In this document: positions 19,463 through 27,900 of the stretch, one piece after another | Layout: every line of letters begins with the position of its first letter | How positions within the stretch are numbered: the first letter of the stretch is position 1 | Source: Burkholderiaceae bacterium | Lineage (GTDB): Bacteria; Pseudomonadota; Gammaproteobacteria; Burkholderiales; Burkholderiaceae_B | Assembly: GCA_004322135.1 (NCBI GenBank) | Contig: SCSG01000008.1 | Location: 124,001-188,000 of the forward strand | Direction: 5' to 3' | DNA length: 64,000 nucleotides | Translations under genes and position numbers: made by a program | Notes under the pieces: model-generated | What the model was told of the DNA's origin: nothing | What the model saw: only the letters and a program-made list of their open reading frames with translations | Databases searched by the model: none

Positions 19463-20278
19463 ATGGCGCGAATTGTTGTGGTGACTTCGGGAAAGGGCGG
19501 CGTGGGCAAAACAACCACCAGTGCCAGTTTCTCTGCCGGACTGGCAATGCGCGGGTTCAAAACCGCCGTCATCGACTTCGACGTCGGTTTGCGCAATCTG
19601 GACCTGATCATGGGCTGCGAACGTCGGGTAGTCTACGACTTCGTCAATGTCATCCAGGGCGAAGCTACCCTGAACCAGGCCCTTATTCGCGACAAGCAGC
19701 TCGAAAATCTCTACATCCTGCCGGCATCGCAAACACGCGACAAAGACGCGCTGACCAAAGAGGGCGTTGAAAAAGTCCTCAACGATATCAAGGCCATGGA
19801 GTTCGAGTATATTGTCTGCGACTCGCCTGCCGGCATCGAAACAGGCGCGCTCATGGCGTCCTACTTCGCCGATGACGCCGTCGTCGTCACAAACCCGGAG
19901 GTCTCGTCGGTACGAGACTCGGACCGCATCCTGGGCATTCTGGCAGCCAAATCGCACCGCGCCGTCAACAACGAAGAGCCCATCAAAGAGCACCTGCTGC
20001 TCACCCGCTACAACGCCAAGCGCGTCGCCGACGGCGAAATGCTCTCGCTGCAAGACATCGAAGACATCCTGCGCATCAAATTGATCGGGGTCATCCCCGA
20101 GTCTGAAGACGTGCTACAAGCATCCAACCAGGGGATACCCGCCATTCACATCCGCGAAAGCGATGTCGCCAAGGCCTATCAGGATGTGGTGGCGCGCTAC
20201 CTGGGCGAAGAAGTACCGCTACGCTTTGTCGACTACGACAAACCTGGCCTGTTCAAACGCTTATTCGGAGGGAAATAA
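19463..20278 (+). CDS. minD: Septum site-determining ATPase MinD
   Basis: A 271-residue ParA-type ATPase. The deviant Walker [10 protein letters not shown] lies at residues 10-18. [17 protein letters not shown] and CDSPAGIE carry switch residues. The C-terminal [12 protein letters not shown] forms the amphipathic membrane-targeting helix. In the ATP form it binds the membrane and recruits MinC, and MinE triggers hydrolysis, giving pole-to-pole oscillation that places the septum at mid-cell. An AGGGGA ribosome binding site precedes the ATG. It is followed after 2 nt by minE. Confidence 0.98.
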   Translation: MARIVVVTSGKGGVGKTTTSASFSAGLAMRGFKTAVIDFDVGLRNLDLIMGCERRVVYDFVNVIQGEATLNQALIRDKQLENLYILPASQTRDKDALTKEGVEKVLNDIKAMEFEYIVCDSPAGIETGALMASYFADDAVVVTNPEVSSVRDSDRILGILAAKSHRAVNNEEPIKEHLLLTRYNAKRVADGEMLSLQDIEDILRIKLIGVIPESEDVLQASNQGIPAIHIRESDVAKAYQDVVARYLGEEVPLRFVDYDKPGLFKRLFGGK

Positions 20279-20280
20279 CC

Positions 20281-20547
20281 ATGTCCTTCCTCACCTTCCT
20301 GCTCGGCGAGAAAAAGACCTCGGCAAGTGTCGCCAAAGACCGGCTCCAGCTTATTCTCATCAACGAACGCGGCGACGGTGTCACCCCTGACTACCTCCCG
20401 CGCCTGCAAAAAGAACTGGTGGAAGTCATTTCCCGCTACGTCAAGATCAATCCCAAGGACATCAAGGTAAACCTCGAGCGTCAGGACTCGCTGGAAATAC
20501 TGGAAGTCAAGATCGAAATGCCTCAGGTCGAAGCGCCGCAAGCCTAA
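20281..20547 (+). CDS. minE: Cell division topological specificity factor MinE
   Basis: An 88-residue protein. The N-terminal part (residues 1-9, then [20 protein letters not shown]) contains the MinD-activating and membrane-binding region. The C-terminal part ([15 protein letters not shown]) is the dimeric topological-specificity domain. The start lies 2 nt after the minD stop with a GGAGGG ribosome binding site, so the two are co-translated. Length matches E. coli MinE. Confidence 0.97.
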   Translation: MSFLTFLLGEKKTSASVAKDRLQLILINERGDGVTPDYLPRLQKELVEVISRYVKINPKDIKVNLERQDSLEILEVKIEMPQVEAPQA

Positions 20548-20589
20548 ACAAAGTGGCTGGCAGCCTTCGCCGATAGGTACGCCGTCCGG

Positions 20590-20817
20590 CTACCTGTTCT
20601 TGCCAATCTGGTCGCCGATCACGCCGCCAATCGCGGCGCCGCCGACCGTACCCAGAATACCTCCGCCCGTCACCACCGCTCCAGCCAAACCGCCCAACCC
20701 CGCGCCAGTTACCGCGCCTTTCTGGCGATGACTCATGCTGTCCCACGACGAGCAGCCCGCAATCGACAACGCAAAAAACCCTACGGCCACCCATTTACCG
20801 CAAGTCGCCAGTGTCAT
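20590..20817 (-). CDS. Small glycine-zipper lipoprotein (OsmB-like)
   Basis: A 75-residue exported lipoprotein. A short charged start and hydrophobic stretch lead to a lipobox LSIAGC (C at about residue 20). The mature part is a glycine-zipper repeat (GAVTGAGLGGLAGAVV, GTVGGAAIGGVIGDQIG) like that of OsmB and related stress-linked envelope lipoproteins. The ATG at 20817 is preceded by GAGGA at good spacing. The frame stays open further upstream but has no signal there. Its exact role is unknown. It is convergent with minE. Confidence 0.8.
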   Translation of the reverse strand: MTLATCGKWVAVGFFALSIAGCSSWDSMSHRQKGAVTGAGLGGLAGAVVTGGGILGTVGGAAIGGVIGDQIGKNR

Positions 20818-21054
20818 AGTTTTATTCCTCTGTAGAACCATCTTGTAACCAACCATACCTGATTCGACAGATCGCAGCCAGCTCACAACGTAGCCGATTG
20901 TTAACTTCACTAAAAACTGTATCGGTGGCGCGCTGCGCCGCCAACACAAATTTCCATGAAGTGCCTGCGGACACTGGAGTCCAATTACGTAGGGCTGAAT
21001 ATTGGCTCGAACACTGCTCGTAGTTCGTAACACATACAACAGCGCCCAATTCGC

Positions 21055-22728
21055 CTACTTCAAGGCTTTGTAGCGCAACCTCCTGGGTTTTGCCCCCTCT
21101 TCACCGAGCCGGGATTTTTTGTCCGCTTCGTATTCCTGGTAATTGCCGTCAAAAAACACCAGTTGGGAATCGCCTTCGAAAGCAAGGATATGAGTGGCTA
21201 TACGGTCCAGAAACCAGCGATCATGGCTGACGACCAGAACGCTGCCGGCGAATTCGAGCAGCGCGTCTTCGAGCGCGCGCAGTGTCTCCACGTCCAGATC
21301 ATTGGACGGCTCGTCGAGCAGCAAAACATTGCCTCCTGCGATCAGCGTCTTGGCCAGGTGGAAACGGCCTCGCTCTCCGCCTGACAGATTGCCGACCAGC
21401 TTGTTCTGGTCGGCGCCCTTGAAGTTGAATCGCCCGAGATAGGCCCGGGAAGACATTTCAAACTTACCGATGGTAATCAGGTCGGCCCCATCCGAAAGTG
21501 CCATGAACACTGTCTTGTCGTCGGGCAACGCCTCGCGCGACTGATCCACATAAGCGAGCCTGACCGTCTTGCCGATTTTGATTGTGCCGTTATCGGGCTT
21601 GGCCTGCCCTGCAATCATGCGGAACAGCGTGGACTTGCCCGCGCCGTTGGCGCCAATGATGCCCACAATGGCTCCAGCCGGAATCTTGAAGCTGAGGTTG
21701 TCGATAAGCAGGCGGTCGCCAAACGCCTTGTTGACTCCGTCGAACTCGATCACGTCGTTGCCCAGGCGCTCTGCGACGGGAATGAAAATTTCCTGGGTCT
21801 CATTGCGCTTCTGGTAATCGTGCGACGACAGCTCTTCAAAGCGGGCCAGACGCGCCTTGGCTTTGGCCTGCCGGCCCTTGGGGCTTTGCCGTACCCACTC
21901 AAGCTCTTTGGTAATAGTGCGTTGACGTGCCGACTCGGAAGCCTCTTCGTGCTTCAAGCGCTCGTCTTTCTGTTCAAGCCAGGAGCTGTAGTTACCCTTC
22001 CACGGAATGCCGTGTCCACGGTCCAGTTCGAGTATCCACTCTGCTGCGTTATCCAGGAAATAGCGATCATGTGTGACCGCAACCACCGTGCCCGGAAACC
22101 GGCGCAAAAAGAGTTCCAGCCATTCGACACTCTCCGCATCAAGGTGATTTGTGGGTTCGTCCAGCAAGAGCATGTCGGGTTTGGACAATAGCAGGCGACA
22201 CAGGGCAACACGGCGCTTTTCACCGCCCGACAACTTGCCGATGATTGCGTCCCACGGTGGAAGGCGCAAGGCGTCCGCAGCAATTTCAAGCTGAAGCTCG
22301 ATATCGTCGGAACCACTCGATGCGGCCGCCGCAATCACGGCTTCGAGCTGCGCCTGCTCGGTAGCCAGCGCGTCAAAGTCTGCGTCCGGCTCGGAGTACG
22401 CCGCATACACTTCATCAAGGCGTTTGCGAGCCGTAAACAAATCGCCCAGCCCTTCTTCGACCGACTCGCGCACCGTATTCGCTGGATCCAGCAACGGCTC
22501 CTGGGGGAGGTAGCCAACCTTAATGCCGGGCATGGGTACGGCTTCGCCTTCAATGTCCTTGTCCACACCGGCCATAATTTTGAGCAGCGTCGACTTGCCT
22601 GCGCCATTCAAACCCAACACGCCAATCTTTGCGCCCGGAAAAAACGAAAGGGAGATGTCGCGCAGTATCTGCCTTTTTGGAGGCACGATCTTGCCGACGC
22701 GATTCATCGTATAAACATATTGAGCCAT
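21055..22728 (-). CDS. ettA: Energy-dependent translational throttle ABC-F protein EttA
   Basis: A 557-residue ABC-F protein with two nucleotide-binding domains and no membrane segment. The first Walker A is GLNGAGKST (about residue 40) with LSGGEKRRVALC and LLLDEPTNHLDAESVEWLE. The second is GANGAGKST with LSGGERGRFHLAKT and LLLDEPSNDLDVETL. The start MAQYVYTMNRVGK and near-identical length to E. coli EttA (555) favour EttA over Uup or YheS. EttA binds the ribosomal E site and gates elongation according to the ATP/ADP ratio. Codons upstream of the ATG at 22728 were not included because homology starts there. Confidence 0.94.
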   Translation of the reverse strand: MAQYVYTMNRVGKIVPPKRQILRDISLSFFPGAKIGVLGLNGAGKSTLLKIMAGVDKDIEGEAVPMPGIKVGYLPQEPLLDPANTVRESVEEGLGDLFTARKRLDEVYAAYSEPDADFDALATEQAQLEAVIAAAASSGSDDIELQLEIAADALRLPPWDAIIGKLSGGEKRRVALCRLLLSKPDMLLLDEPTNHLDAESVEWLELFLRRFPGTVVAVTHDRYFLDNAAEWILELDRGHGIPWKGNYSSWLEQKDERLKHEEASESARQRTITKELEWVRQSPKGRQAKAKARLARFEELSSHDYQKRNETQEIFIPVAERLGNDVIEFDGVNKAFGDRLLIDNLSFKIPAGAIVGIIGANGAGKSTLFRMIAGQAKPDNGTIKIGKTVRLAYVDQSREALPDDKTVFMALSDGADLITIGKFEMSSRAYLGRFNFKGADQNKLVGNLSGGERGRFHLAKTLIAGGNVLLLDEPSNDLDVETLRALEDALLEFAGSVLVVSHDRWFLDRIATHILAFEGDSQLVFFDGNYQEYEADKKSRLGEEGAKPRRLRYKALK

Positions 22729-22975
22729 GACAACCTGCTGAAAAAAAATCGGAAAGCTTCGATTGTAGGCCGGCAGGGAAAATAAAACTTCCGGCCAACA
22801 ACACGATACGCGGCTGTTCACAAGACCGTATGAAAAGCAGGAGAAGGCACTTTCGGATATAACAGTGCAAAGGCCTTACGCGAGCAGCATCGCATGCTTT
22901 AAAATGGGGCTCCAGCCTCTGCCCATTGCACCACCTGCAACAACGGGCGTCATCCACTGCCGTCGAGCCTCTTCC

Positions 22976-23503
22976 ATGCCATCCGCGACCAGCCCTGATC
23001 TGACCTTCACCCCCGACGAACTCGATCTGCTCGGTCGCACCGCGGACGCGCTGAGCGCCTACCTGGGCAAGGCCGTGCTGGCCGAGGTCGTGGACGCGAG
23101 CGAAACCGGTTTCGAATGGGTCATATTCGCCGTCCCGCTCGATACCAACGACTCCGATGAAGACAAGGTCACCGTCCAGATCGGCGGCCACGGTGCGCGC
23201 CTCGTCGGTGGCAGAGGCGGTCTTGAATCCGGCACCAACACCTACACCTGCGAATACCTCTGGGCAATTCAGCTCTCCGACATCGAAAACATCCGATTCA
23301 TCAAGGTGAACCAGGATGGGGACGAAGTCGCCTGGAGCGACGACTTGCGCAATGTCCTGCCTTTCGAAATCAGCGAACCGCCCGAGCCCGACGATGACGC
23401 CGACGATGGCTCAAGCGAAGACGGCGACACGGGCGACGATCGGGACACGGATCCGGACGACGATAGCCGTCCCGATGATCCCCCGCAGCGCACGCTGCAC
23501 TAG
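22976..23503 (+). CDS. Hypothetical protein with strongly acidic C-terminal tail
   Basis: A 175-residue protein I do not recognise. Residues 1-140 or so look like a compact mixed alpha/beta domain (TFTPDELDLLGRTADAL, then beta-rich segments). The last 40 residues are almost entirely Asp, Glu, Pro, Gly and Ser, giving a very acidic disordered tail. There is no signal peptide or membrane segment, so it is probably cytoplasmic. The ATG at 22976 starts a plausible domain. The frame stays open upstream to 22865, but codons there look non-coding and no ribosome binding site is evident for either start. It is divergent from ettA and convergent with the glycosyltransferase. Confidence 0.6.
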   Translation: MPSATSPDLTFTPDELDLLGRTADALSAYLGKAVLAEVVDASETGFEWVIFAVPLDTNDSDEDKVTVQIGGHGARLVGGRGGLESGTNTYTCEYLWAIQLSDIENIRFIKVNQDGDEVAWSDDLRNVLPFEISEPPEPDDDADDGSSEDGDTGDDRDTDPDDDSRPDDPPQRTLH

Positions 23504-23540
23504 CGTGCGCACAACGTTTCGGCAAGCGTCACACCCGCCA

Positions 23541-24479
23541 TCAGGCCCGGCGCCGATCGCGCCAATACAATAGTGCACCTACCGGCCACATCAGCCCCAC
23601 CAGCAAACACGCCCCCCAGCTTCGCCGCCCTTGCCCGACCGCAGGCAGCGGCTTGCCGGCGTGCCTTAAATGCATGGCAAACCGCGTATAGCGCGCCGCG
23701 GCCTTGAAAAACTCCATCGGCATATAGCGAAACCACGGCAAGCAATCCACGACGGTATCGCGGGCCAGCAGCCAAAGCCCTTCGGCGTGTTGCGCGCCAT
23801 TCGCCCGGCCCTGCGCTGACAGGGAATCAGCACTGTCCTCATAGACTCGAAATACCTGGTTCACAAAACGTGTCAGATACCCTGCCCGGGCCATGGCGCG
23901 CCACACCAGGCTCTCCGGAACGAATCCGGGTACGTCTTCACGAAAGGGAAACTGGCGCAGAACGTCGACACGCATGCAGCCGAATTTCTCACCAGCCACA
24001 TGGTATTTGAACGACATATCAATAGCCGTTGCATCGATTTCGTCACGGGCAAACATGTCGCCCACGATGCTGCCGTCAGGCCGGGCGCACAACCCTGTAA
24101 TGGCCACGTACTTATTCCTGTCCTGTGTGGGAATCGTAGCCCAGACGCGTGCCATGGTGTCCAGTGCATTCACGTCCAGGCTGTCGTCACTGTCAAGCGC
24201 CACAAGCAGCTCACCGCGGGACTCGCCAACCCCGCGGTTGAACGCCGCCTTTTTGTGCTGATTGGTCTGCCAGACATAGCGGATGGGGAAAGAAGCCTGC
24301 TGCTGCCAGGCTTCGACCCGCTGACGGGTGTCGTCGGTCGAGCCATCATCAACCACTATCCACTCGAAGTCCTGAAAGGTCTGTTCACACAACGACACAT
24401 ACACCCGATGCAACGTGTGGGCACGGTTGTATGTGGGTGTAAGCACGGTGAATAGATGCGAGGGACGCCTGGCCGACAT
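23541..24479 (-). CDS. Family 2 glycosyltransferase
   Basis: A 312-residue GT-A fold enzyme. The start FTVLTPTYNRAHTL, the WIVVDDGSTDDT nucleotide-binding motif (about residue 41), and the metal-binding VALDSDDSLD (about residue 94) are characteristic of GT2. A hydrophobic C-terminal segment (WGACLLVGLMWPVGALLYW) followed by arginines suggests membrane anchoring at the inner face. It probably adds a sugar to a surface glycan, but donor and acceptor are unknown. It stands alone, without other polysaccharide genes nearby. An intrinsic terminator separates it from the small ORF upstream. Confidence 0.85.
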   Translation of the reverse strand: MSARRPSHLFTVLTPTYNRAHTLHRVYVSLCEQTFQDFEWIVVDDGSTDDTRQRVEAWQQQASFPIRYVWQTNQHKKAAFNRGVGESRGELLVALDSDDSLDVNALDTMARVWATIPTQDRNKYVAITGLCARPDGSIVGDMFARDEIDATAIDMSFKYHVAGEKFGCMRVDVLRQFPFREDVPGFVPESLVWRAMARAGYLTRFVNQVFRVYEDSADSLSAQGRANGAQHAEGLWLLARDTVVDCLPWFRYMPMEFFKAAARYTRFAMHLRHAGKPLPAVGQGRRSWGACLLVGLMWPVGALLYWRDRRRA

Positions 24480-24517
24480 TTTTGCGCTATGCCTTGTTTC
24501 GTTTACGTATGACAGGC

Positions 24518-24554
24518 AAAAAAAGCCACAAGTCGGAAAACCTGTGGCTTTTTT
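24518..24554 (-). terminator. Intrinsic terminator, probably usable in both directions
   Basis: An A-run followed by GCCACA, a loop of 12 nt and TGTGGC followed by a T-run. The stem is six GC-rich pairs, extended to about 12 by A-T pairing of the flanking runs. On the reverse strand it follows the 42-residue ORF by about 75 nt and precedes the glycosyltransferase, so it would end the small transcript. Confidence 0.85.
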
Positions 24555-24628
24555 GTATTCGGGCGAAAGTGCCAGAGGACTTGCGTGCGATCTTGTCTTT
24601 GCACGCTGCCTTGGCCCGGCACGTAGCT

Positions 24629-24757
24629 TTACGCGCGTTTCACTTTTTCAAGCATCTTGAATACGCCCTTGGGCGACTTGACGAAAAGACGCTTGAATGC
24701 CTTGCCCAGGCAACGGCGCTCGAGGGTGTTACGACGCGTGCGTTTGATTTCTGCCAC
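24629..24757 (-). CDS. 42-residue highly basic small protein, unknown
   Basis: A short ORF with a GTG start at 24757, preceded by CGGAG at seven-base spacing and followed by an intrinsic terminator about 75 nt after the stop. The product begins MAEIKRTRRNTLERRCLGKA and ends MLEKVKRA. About 15 of 42 residues are Lys or Arg, there is a single cysteine, and the latter half could form an amphipathic helix. I do not recognise the family, and it is not ribosomal protein bS21, bS20 or bL34. The upstream region (24758-24959) is AT-richer than the neighbours and would hold its promoter and that of the divergent uvrA-like gene. Nucleic-acid binding is only a guess from the charge. Confidence 0.55.
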   Translation of the reverse strand: MAEIKRTRRNTLERRCLGKAFKRLFVKSPKGVFKMLEKVKRA

Positions 24758-24959
24758 AATAAACTCCGAAACGGTTAATTGGTTACCCGCTATAGAAAGC
24801 AACCACAATTACCAGCGAAAACCCAAACCCAGATTAAAGGTAACGGTGCGCCAGAACACTTAAACTTTAGCTTAACTTGCTATCTTACCCTAACAGGCGC
24901 CCTGCTCAAAATGCAGCTTGCTCGTCCGATCCGGAAAAATCGCTGCCCACACTGTCGTC

Positions 24960-27900
24960 ATGAACTCTAAAATTCGCATATTCGGCGCACGCCAGAACAA
25001 TCTCAAGAATCTCGATGTTTCAATCAATACCGGCGAACTGCTGGTGCTTACCGGAGTCTCGGGGTCAGGCAAAAGTTCGCTGGCCTTCGACACCTTGTAC
25101 GCAGAGGGCCAGCGCCGCTACGTGGAAACCTTCTCGCCATACGCGCGACAATTCCTCGACCGCATGGACAAGCCCCAGGTCGATCGCATAGAAGGCATTT
25201 TGCCGGCCATCGCCATCGACCAGGTCAACCCGGTGCGCAACTCGCGCAGCACCGTCGGCACCATGACAGAGCTCAACGATCACCTGAAACTGCTCTACGC
25301 CCGCGTAGGCAAGTTATATTGCCAATGCTGCGGGCAGCACATCCAGCGTGACAGTGCGGAATCCATCGGTCAGCAGCTCGCACTGCGCACCCGGGCTGGC
25401 GACCCGCGCCTGGTGGTGACGTTTCCGGTAACCATTCCGGCCAATTTCACTGAAGACGAAGTACGCGGCTTTCTGGATCAGCAAGGCTACACTCGCGTCC
25501 ACCACGAGGAAACCGTTACCGTAGCACCACCGGCCGCGCCCTCCAAAAAAGGCAAGGGCAAACACGCGTCCAAACCAGAACAGCGGCGCGTGCTGTACGT
25601 GGTGCAGGATCGGTTCCGCTACACCAGCGCGGAAACCTCTCGTGTCATGGAAGCGCTGGACACGGCGCTGAAACAGGGGGGCGGCAACATCGCCATCTAT
25701 GCCTCATCCGAAACGTCGGCCACAGAACAGGTCTGGCGCTTCAGCAACCGCCTGCACTGTGCGCATTGCGACATTGAATACAGCAACGCACTGCCCAGCA
25801 CATTCTCATTCAACTCTCCGCTTGGTGCCTGCGAAACATGCCGGGGCTTCGGCCGGGTAGTCGGCATCGACTACGGCCTGGTCATCCCGGACGAAAGGAA
25901 GACACTGCGCGAAGGCGCGATCAAGCCGTGGCAGACCCAAAGCTACAAAGAATGCCAGGCTGATCTGGAAAAATACGCTGGGCCAATGAACGTGCGGCTG
26001 GACACACCGTGGTCAGAGCTTGGCGATGAAGAGAAAAAGTGGGTCATCGACGGTGCGCCCGACTGGAAAGGCGGCATGCACGCCTGGAAGACCCAGTGGT
26101 ACGGACTCCAGCATTTTTTCGCGTGGATGGAATCACGTGCATACCGAATGCACGTACGCGTGCTGCTGTCCAAATACCGCTCATACACGGCCTGTCCGGC
26201 CTGCGGCGGCGCGCGGCTTAAACCCGAAGCCACGCTATGGCGCCTGGGCGACGTCACTGCCAAAGCGGATGACACCTACCCGCGCTTCATGCCGGTGCAC
26301 GCCAAATGGAGCCGCGAACAGCTCGACAACCTGCCCGGTCTTGGCCTGCACGACCTCATGCGCCTGCCCATTTCGCAGGTACGCGGCTTTTTCGCCGGCC
26401 TGAGTTTTGGCAACGCGCTGGATTCCGCGCTTGAAATGTTGCTGGACGAGGTTCGCGCGCGCCTGAAATTTCTCTGCGACGTGGGGCTGGGCTATTTATC
26501 GCTGGACAGACAAAGCCGCACGCTGTCGGGCGGTGAGGTTCAGCGCATCAACCTGACCACGGCGCTGGGCACATCACTGGTCAATACACTGTTCGTGCTG
26601 GACGAACCCTCCATCGGCCTGCACCCGCGCGACATGCACCGCATCGTGGAAGTCATGCAGCGTCTGCGTACCAACGGCAATACGCTGGTCGTGGTCGAGC
26701 ACGACCCGCAGGTCATGGTGGCGGCCGACCGCATCATGGACTTCGGTCCGGGCCCCGGCGAGCGCGGCGGCCAGATCGTCTTCGACGGCACCCCCGACGA
26801 GCTGCGCAACAGCAACACACTTACCGGCCAATATCTTAGCGGGCGCCTGAGCGTCGAAGCCCCGCGTCCCATGCCTGTCGCCGACAACACGCCGCGCCTG
26901 CTTCTGGAAGGGGTTACCGCCAACAACCTAAAAAACGTATCCGTGTCCATCCCGCTCGGACGCCTGGTCTGCATCAGCGGCGTGTCGGGTTCGGGCAAAT
27001 CCACGCTTATCCAGGACGTGCTCTATCCCGCGATACTGAAGCGTCAGGGCCGGCCCACCGAAGCGCCGGGACCCTATACGCACCTGCTTGGTGTCGAACA
27101 GATTGCCGACGTGATCCTGGTGGATCAGACCCCTGTCGGAAAGACGGCAAGATCCAACCCGGCAAGCTACGTGGGCGCATTCGACGCCATACGCAAGTTG
27201 TTTGCACAGGCCCCTGTTGCGCGGGAGCGCGGCTACACCGCGGGCACATTCAGCTTCAATACGGGGGACGGCCGTTGCCCGACGTGCGGCGGCACTGGCT
27301 TCGAACACGTGGAAATGCAGTTTCTGTCCGACGTGTACCTACGCTGTCCGGACTGCGACGGCAAACGCTATCGTCCTGAAATTCTTGAGATACGCGTCGA
27401 ACACCTTGGCCGCAGCGCTTCCATCGACGAAGTGCTGAACATGACGGTTAGTGAAGCCCGAGTGTTTTTCAATGGCCTGCGCGACGTGCAATACGGCCTC
27501 GCGCCGTTGGCCGATGTAGGCCTGGAATACGTACGGCTGGGGCAGCCCGTACCCACACTGTCTGGCGGCGAGGCGCAGCGACTCAAGCTGGCCGGCCATC
27601 TGGCCACGGCAGCGCGCAGTGGCATCTCTACCCAACGGGTCGCCAAGAAGGGCAGCCTTTTCCTGTTCGACGAGCCAACCACCGGCCTGCACTTCGACGA
27701 CGTGGCGCGCCTGATGCGCGCCTTCAGGAAGCTGCTTGCCGCAGGGCACTCGCTGCTGATCATCGAACACAACCTGGACGTGCTGCGTGCCGCCGACTGG
27801 ATCATAGACCTGGGGCCCGAAGGCGGCGATGCGGGCGGAACTGTCGTAGGCGCGGGCACACCCGCCGACCTTGCCGCGAACAGCGCCTCGCACACTGGCC

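Noticed and set aside
24482-24778. A 98-codon plus-strand ORF opposite the 42-residue gene
   Set aside because: It runs through the intrinsic terminator hairpin and has no ribosome binding site. The reverse-strand small ORF has better signals.
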